From contig CATOJL010000040.1 in NCBI GenBank assembly GCA_951800155.1, forward strand, positions 1-10,184: a stretch of DNA of 10,184 nucleotides. The letters are read 5' to 3'. Each line of letters starts with the position of its first letter. Positions within the stretch are counted from its first letter, which is position 1. This document shows, piece by piece, positions 6,594-10,184 of the stretch. The DNA comes from an uncultured Bacilli bacterium (GTDB lineage Bacteria > Bacillota_I > Bacilli_A > RF39 > UBA660). The notes beneath the pieces were generated by a model that was not told the origin of the DNA, searched no databases, and was given only the letters and a program-made list of their open reading frames with translations. Both the position numbers and the translations under genes were made by a program.

Positions 6594-8546
6594 CTATATC
6601 TCTAATTCATATGGATGATCAACACTTCCATCTCCAGATGTCACTTTCAATTTGGAATTTAATGTAACAATGGGGCGTATATAACCAATGAATCCATTTA
6701 AGTGATAATTTGTAATTGATGCTCCAGCTTGTTGAAAATAACCAGCATAGGGATTTCCTCTAGAGGCTATCCAATAACCTGCATTGGTATCAGTTCCAAA
6801 CCTTTTCGCATATGTAGTCCCTAATGCTTCCTGGATTAAACCTGTATCCACTAAATATCCATCATCTAATGCTGCATCTATATTGGGTAAAACCTCCAAT
6901 GCTTTATCACTATTATACCCTGTATGTCTAGAACCTACTGTAAACCCTTCTGTCTCATATTCTTTTGCTATTTTATTTAACGTTTTTATATAATATTTGT
7001 AAGCCTCTTCCATCGAAGTTTGCGTTCCAAATTGTACTTTTTTACTAGAAACATAATTTGACACTACATCTATTGTTCCATCTGTATTTTTTTGAATAAC
7101 ACGCCATAAATTTAACTCACTTGGATTGATTGTTTGGTTTTCTCTTGCATAAGTATCTGTTACAGAAATTGTATACGATATGTTCGCTGGAGTATAACTA
7201 ATATAATCTCCTAATTTTAATTTTTCTTCTAATTTATTCTTTGAAGTTTCTGTTTCTTCTTCATCAATAAATATCTTTTTAGAAATAGTAATCACAGGTC
7301 GAATACCATAACTATCACTATTTTTTAACGAATAAGTTGCAATTCTTCCAGCAAAGTAAACCCCAACCCCTACTCCTTGTTCTGCATTCGTTTCTAAAGA
7401 TAATCTAGTGCTTGTCCAATAGCCATTTATTGCGTACTTTCTATTATCCCCACTAGATAGATATTGATTTTGATCACTAAAAGAACAACCATGTTCAGTA
7501 CTTGCATTTGTACAATCCATTGTATAATCATAAAGCCATGCATATTTACTTGAATGAGGCGTGATAGCGACTGCCTTCTGCCACTCTTTATATGTAGATC
7601 CTGTTCCATCAAAATAATAATAATTTGTAAATTTACTTTTATCACATAATTGATTTGCAGAAAAAGGTTTACTTGCACTCCAAGAAAGCGTATCTTCTCT
7701 GTTTGCTCCAGTAAGCTCTGCTACCTCATCAGCACTTATTAACCTTGCTGTACTTTTAATAGACGGAACCCAGCTTTCTGTATCTTTTTCTAACTGTTCT
7801 TTTACTTCCTTCATCTCTTTTCCGTTTGTACTATTCCATGCTACATTACCTGATGTATTATGATCAAGTATCATGGTATAATTTGTACCATCCTCCTTAT
7901 AAACATACCATTTCATACAACCAGATTTTATTGTAGTTGGTGTTCCAAATTCATTTACATTTGCCTCTGCATCTTCTTTCGTACACTTCTTACTTATATC
8001 CGTTGGATCTAGATAAACTGTAGCAAAGAATGTTTTATCTTTTGCTATATCAATTGTGGGCCCATCTTTCTTTGACTCTTCTGGTTCACTTGGCTTAATA
8101 CTACCTGTTCCATCACATGTATCTAAAAAGCCTTTCTGTGAAGTACATATTTTAAATTTCTTTGTAATCCTATCCATTTCATAATGTACATAATACGAAT
8201 TAAACCTTAAATTTGCTGTTTCGATAAAGCCACTATTGATTTTTATTTCATTCGCTACCCCAGAATAAGGAACATCTCCTTTGATCTCTAAATTTAAAAT
8301 CACTTTTTCATTTTCATCTACTACTGTTCTTCCTTTTACTTTATATGTTCTTCCATCCGTATTTTCTATATTGTTTATCATCAACATATTTTCAATTGTA
8401 TCGACATAAAAGAGTGCACTTTCTTCTGCTGCCTTCATTCTCGATTTATCTACTAAACTAAGTATTAATGGCACTGCTATAAGTGCAATTACTGCAAGTA
8501 TTACAATCACTGCAAGTAATTCAATTAACGTAAATCCTTTTTTCAT
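6594..8546 (-). CDS. Giant type IV prepilin with two C-terminal DUF6273-like domains
   Basis: A 650-residue prepilin, far longer than ordinary pilins (about 100-200). It has a leader MKKG, peptidase site G4|F5, Glu9 at mature +5, and the same hydrophobic helix as the small pilin. Residues 5-145 match the small pilin throughout: NLEIKGD at 85-91, the LRFNSYYVHYE strand at 113-123, and paired Cys134/Cys144. After a Ser/Glu/Lys/Pro linker (148-165), two further domains follow. One is at about 170-425 (WYVYKEDGTNYTMIL, GYWTST at 375-380, GIRPVITI at 414-421). The second is at about 440-650 (LKLGDYISY, NLWRVIQ, GYWIAS at 590-595, YIRPIVTL at 622-629, C-terminal GDGSVDHPYEL). These resemble the DUF6273/C-type-lectin-like modules of surface proteins from gut Bacilli. 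I infer a pilus-borne adhesive or tip subunit. The start is set by GGAGG (8554-8558), seven bases upstream. No terminator directly follows; the pseudogene lies there. Confidence 0.88.
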   Translation of the reverse strand: MKKGFTLIELLAVIVILAVIALIAVPLILSLVDKSRMKAAEESALFYVDTIENMLMINNIENTDGRTYKVKGRTVVDENEKVILNLEIKGDVPYSGVANEIKINSGFIETANLRFNSYYVHYEMDRITKKFKICTSQKGFLDTCDGTGSIKPSEPEESKKDGPTIDIAKDKTFFATVYLDPTDISKKCTKEDAEANVNEFGTPTTIKSGCMKWYVYKEDGTNYTMILDHNTSGNVAWNSTNGKEMKEVKEQLEKDTESWVPSIKSTARLISADEVAELTGANREDTLSWSASKPFSANQLCDKSKFTNYYYFDGTGSTYKEWQKAVAITPHSSKYAWLYDYTMDCTNASTEHGCSFSDQNQYLSSGDNRKYAINGYWTSTRLSLETNAEQGVGVGVYFAGRIATYSLKNSDSYGIRPVITISKKIFIDEEETETSKNKLEEKLKLGDYISYTPANISYTISVTDTYARENQTINPSELNLWRVIQKNTDGTIDVVSNYVSSKKVQFGTQTSMEEAYKYYIKTLNKIAKEYETEGFTVGSRHTGYNSDKALEVLPNIDAALDDGYLVDTGLIQEALGTTYAKRFGTDTNAGYWIASRGNPYAGYFQQAGASITNYHLNGFIGYIRPIVTLNSKLKVTSGDGSVDHPYELEI

Positions 8547-8565
8547 CGAAAAACCTCCTATATAA

Positions 8566-8579
8566 ATTAGTATATCACA
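8566..8579 (-). promoter_or_regulatory. Extended -10 promoter of the large pilin gene
   Basis: Minus strand TGTGATATACTAAT contains TGA plus the -10 TATACT (8569-8574), about 22 bases before the ATG. There is no convincing -35. It is identical to the small pilin promoter motif except for one base, so the two genes are probably co-regulated or share ancestry at the promoter. Confidence 0.6.
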
Positions 8580-8708
8580 CTTTTATTTATTAAAATACAC
8601 TTTTACTACTCGTTCAAAAATTTTATATCCATTCTTTGCTACTTTAAACTTTTTGATTTTTTCGTATAAACTTCATATTTTCTTTTTATACTAAAATAAG
8701 GTGATTTT

Positions 8709-9650
8709 ATGAAAATAAGACTCGGTTATGCTTGTTTAAGCACTACATTACAAATTACATCTTCTTCCCCTTATCCGCTTTCTAAGTTTAAAGTAGATAC
8801 AGATGCCTATCATAAATGGAAAGATATTGTCTGTTCTAACTTAAACCATTTAGAAGAGATTTTAAAGTACAATATTAAAAATAATATACATGTGTTTCGT
8901 TTATCCTCTAATCTTATCCCTCTGGCTACTATAGAAAACTTTCCATTTCATTATACAAAGGATTTCGATTCTCTCTATCAAAAAATACATAAAATTATAG
9001 TAGAAAATAAGTTACGTATTAGTTTTCATCCCGATCAATATGCTATTTTGAATAGTACTAAAAAAGAAGTTCTTATTTCCACAAAAAGAATTCTAGAATA
9101 TCACTATAAGCTACTAGATATTTTAAATATTGAAGATAAATTAATTTTATTGCATATTGGTTCTTCTACATTTGGAAAAGAAAATTCTATGGCTCGCTTT
9201 GCAAATCAATTCTATACCTTAGATAAAGAGATGCAAAAGAGTATTGCCATTGAAAATGATGATAAAGTATTTAATGTACTTGATACACTTTTTCTTTCTA
9301 AGAAATTAAATATACCTATGGTTCTTGATTATCATCATCACATATGTAATGGAGGATTCTCCGTATTTCCTTATATAGAGGATATTTTTAAAACATGGAA
9401 AGAAAAAACACCTAAAATACATTTTTCCTCTCCAAAAAGTAAATTAAAAAAAGAATTTCGTTCTCATCATGACTATATTGATAGTGATACTTTTATCTTT
9501 TTTATTGAGCAAATCAAACATTTACCTTATGATATTGATATTATGATTGAGGCAAAAGCCAAAGATGAAGCCTTATTTCGTTTAATTCGTGAATTAAAAT
9601 ATAAAACCAATTATCAATTTATAGATGAAACTACTTTTATAGCTACGTAA
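8709..9650 (+). CDS. uvsE: UV-damage endonuclease UvsE (UVDE)
   Basis: A 313-residue, full-length TIM-barrel metal-dependent endonuclease. It nicks DNA 5' of pyrimidine dimers, 6-4 photoproducts and some other lesions, starting an excision repair route independent of UvrABC. Family signatures: RLGYACLS (4-11), FRLSSNLIPLA (63-73), SFHPDQY (105-111), LLHIGSSTFGKENSMARF (147-164), AIENDD (180-185), LDYHHHICN (206-214), KIHFSSPK (236-243), RSHHDYID (251-258) and MIEAKAKD (279-286). Compared with the Thermus UVDE metal site, H107, H149, E182, D207, H210, H238, H253 and E281 occupy the ligand positions. K236 matches the modified lysine two residues before a ligand histidine. AAGGTGA lies a few bases before the ATG. 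A TATACT (8687-8692) could be its -10, but no -35 fits. It is divergent from the large pilin, so no shared operon. Confidence 0.95.
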   Translation: MKIRLGYACLSTTLQITSSSPYPLSKFKVDTDAYHKWKDIVCSNLNHLEEILKYNIKNNIHVFRLSSNLIPLATIENFPFHYTKDFDSLYQKIHKIIVENKLRISFHPDQYAILNSTKKEVLISTKRILEYHYKLLDILNIEDKLILLHIGSSTFGKENSMARFANQFYTLDKEMQKSIAIENDDKVFNVLDTLFLSKKLNIPMVLDYHHHICNGGFSVFPYIEDIFKTWKEKTPKIHFSSPKSKLKKEFRSHHDYIDSDTFIFFIEQIKHLPYDIDIMIEAKAKDEALFRLIRELKYKTNYQFIDETTFIAT

Positions 9651-9866
9651 AAAATTGTAATATAAATCCTCTTTTTCGATTAACACTTAAAAAAATAAAG
9701 TCATAGAAATCAATGAAATGCTTATCCATAAATTCAAGATAGATTTAGAGAAAGATTGTTCGTAACTAAATTTTCACCATGAGCTTTGATAATTTAAGGT
9801 AATAATATTTTTAAAATTACACATTAAAATCATTTCTTTCAATAGTTTTTTATAGATACGAAGAAA

Positions 9867-9886
9867 AAGATAGTTTTAGCTATCCT
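9867..9886 (-). terminator. Weak terminator overlapping the stop of the Rpn-like gene
   Basis: In the minus-strand RNA AGGATAG (9880-9886) can pair with CUAUCUU (9867-9873), including one G-U pair, with a 6-base loop. A short T-run (TTTTTC) follows. The 5' arm includes the gene's last codon and its TAG stop. The short stem makes this uncertain. Confidence 0.4.
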
Positions 9887-10184
9887 AATTTTTCTATTTC
9901 TTCTATAGATAAATTGGTTATCCTAGATATGGTGTTTTTATCCATTTTCTCCTCTAACATCTTGCGTGCTATCTCCTGTTGTTTGTTATATTCACCTTGT
10001 TCTATTCCCTGTTTGATCCCTTCCTTTCTCCCTTTTTCTAATCCTCTTGCTTCTGCCTTTTCTTTCGCTTCTTCTAAAACAGACTCTGTTTCTAACTCTG
10101 CTCTTGAATACTCGGAATACATCTCAATTACTTCCTCATCTTGACTATATTGTTCTACTTTTTCTTCTAGTAAATCTTTGGCCT
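9880..10184 (-). CDS. C-terminal part of a Rpn/PD-(D/E)XK nuclease family putative transposase
   Basis: The frame is open through the right edge, so only the last 101 residues are visible, beginning AKDLLEEKVEQYSQDEEVIEMYSEYSR; the Met at 10122 is internal, not the start. The visible part is a highly charged helix with the family's Gly-spaced repeat (GLEKGRKEGIKQGIEQGE). A terminal helix-turn segment follows (IARKMLEEKMDKNTISRITNLSIEEIEKL). This tail is characteristic of the recombination-promoting nuclease (Rpn, PDDEXK_2/'transposase_31') proteins, cytoplasmic DNA endonucleases found in many scattered copies in gut bacteria. The catalytic N-terminal domain lies outside the window, so activity cannot be judged. 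The stop is TAG, overlapped by a weak terminator. The roughly 230 bases between this gene and uvsE hold nothing else I can support; the two genes converge. Confidence 0.82.
   Translation of the reverse strand, partial: AKDLLEEKVEQYSQDEEVIEMYSEYSRAELETESVLEEAKEKAEARGLEKGRKEGIKQGIEQGEYNKQQEIARKMLEEKMDKNTISRITNLSIEEIEKLG

Noticed and set aside
6520..6596. In-frame extension of the large pilin past its TAG stop (24 more codons, to a TAA), suggesting stop readthrough
   Set aside because: The domain already ends in the usual way (GDGSVDHPYEL), and the extension is explained by the pilin pseudogene in another frame.
8653..8692. TTGATT and TATACT as a -35/-10 pair for uvsE
   Set aside because: Spacing is 28 bases, too long for a sigma-A promoter; only the -10 is plausible.
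1..10184. CRISPR array, tRNA, rRNA or insertion-sequence ends
   Set aside because: No regularly spaced repeats, cloverleaf, rRNA core sequence or paired terminal inverted repeats were seen.

Overview
The window is AT-rich DNA with Firmicutes-type signals: strong AGGAGG-like ribosome binding sites, sigma-A-like promoters and U-tailed hairpin terminators. Tryptophan is read from TGG, so the standard bacterial code fits. A pyruvate:ferredoxin oxidoreductase points to an anaerobic fermenter. Single-gene Gram-positive style type IV prepilins, one carrying the 'WYVYKEDG...YWTST...GIRPVITI' type of C-terminal domain, suggest a gut-associated, low-GC member of the Bacilli (RF39/Erysipelotrichia/Mollicutes-like). 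This placement is an inference; there is no rRNA or other marker gene to settle it.

Layout. At the left edge are the first codons of an unidentified minus-strand gene, then the terminator and gene of the ribosome-assembly GTPase Der (136-1455, minus). The 410-base gap between der and nifJ holds der's promoter and, on the opposite strand, a complete small-RNA transcription unit: consensus promoter, hairpins, a C-rich linker and an intrinsic terminator (about 1605-1747). nifJ follows (1866-5276, minus) with a palindrome over its -10 element.

Next is a type IV pilin region on the minus strand. It has a small 180-residue prepilin (5383-5925) and a 650-residue prepilin (6594-8546). The large one shares the small one's N-terminal pilin module but adds two lectin-like/DUF6273-like domains. 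Between them lies a decayed pilin copy (about 6271-6580) that was not expected from open reading frames and that derives from the large pilin's lineage. The two intact pilin genes share a 14-base extended -10 promoter motif, which suggests coordinated expression of a major subunit and a large, probably adhesive, subunit. Pilus assembly genes (ATPase, platform protein, prepilin peptidase) are not in the window.

Divergent from the large pilin is a UV-damage endonuclease gene, uvsE (8709-9650, plus). The right edge holds the C-terminal part of a Rpn/PD-(D/E)XK-type putative transposase nuclease (9880 to the window end, minus). The genes look like independent units and not one operon: most have their own promoter and terminator. 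The most interesting parts are the unassigned small RNA and the pilin/giant-pilin pair with its pseudogene.
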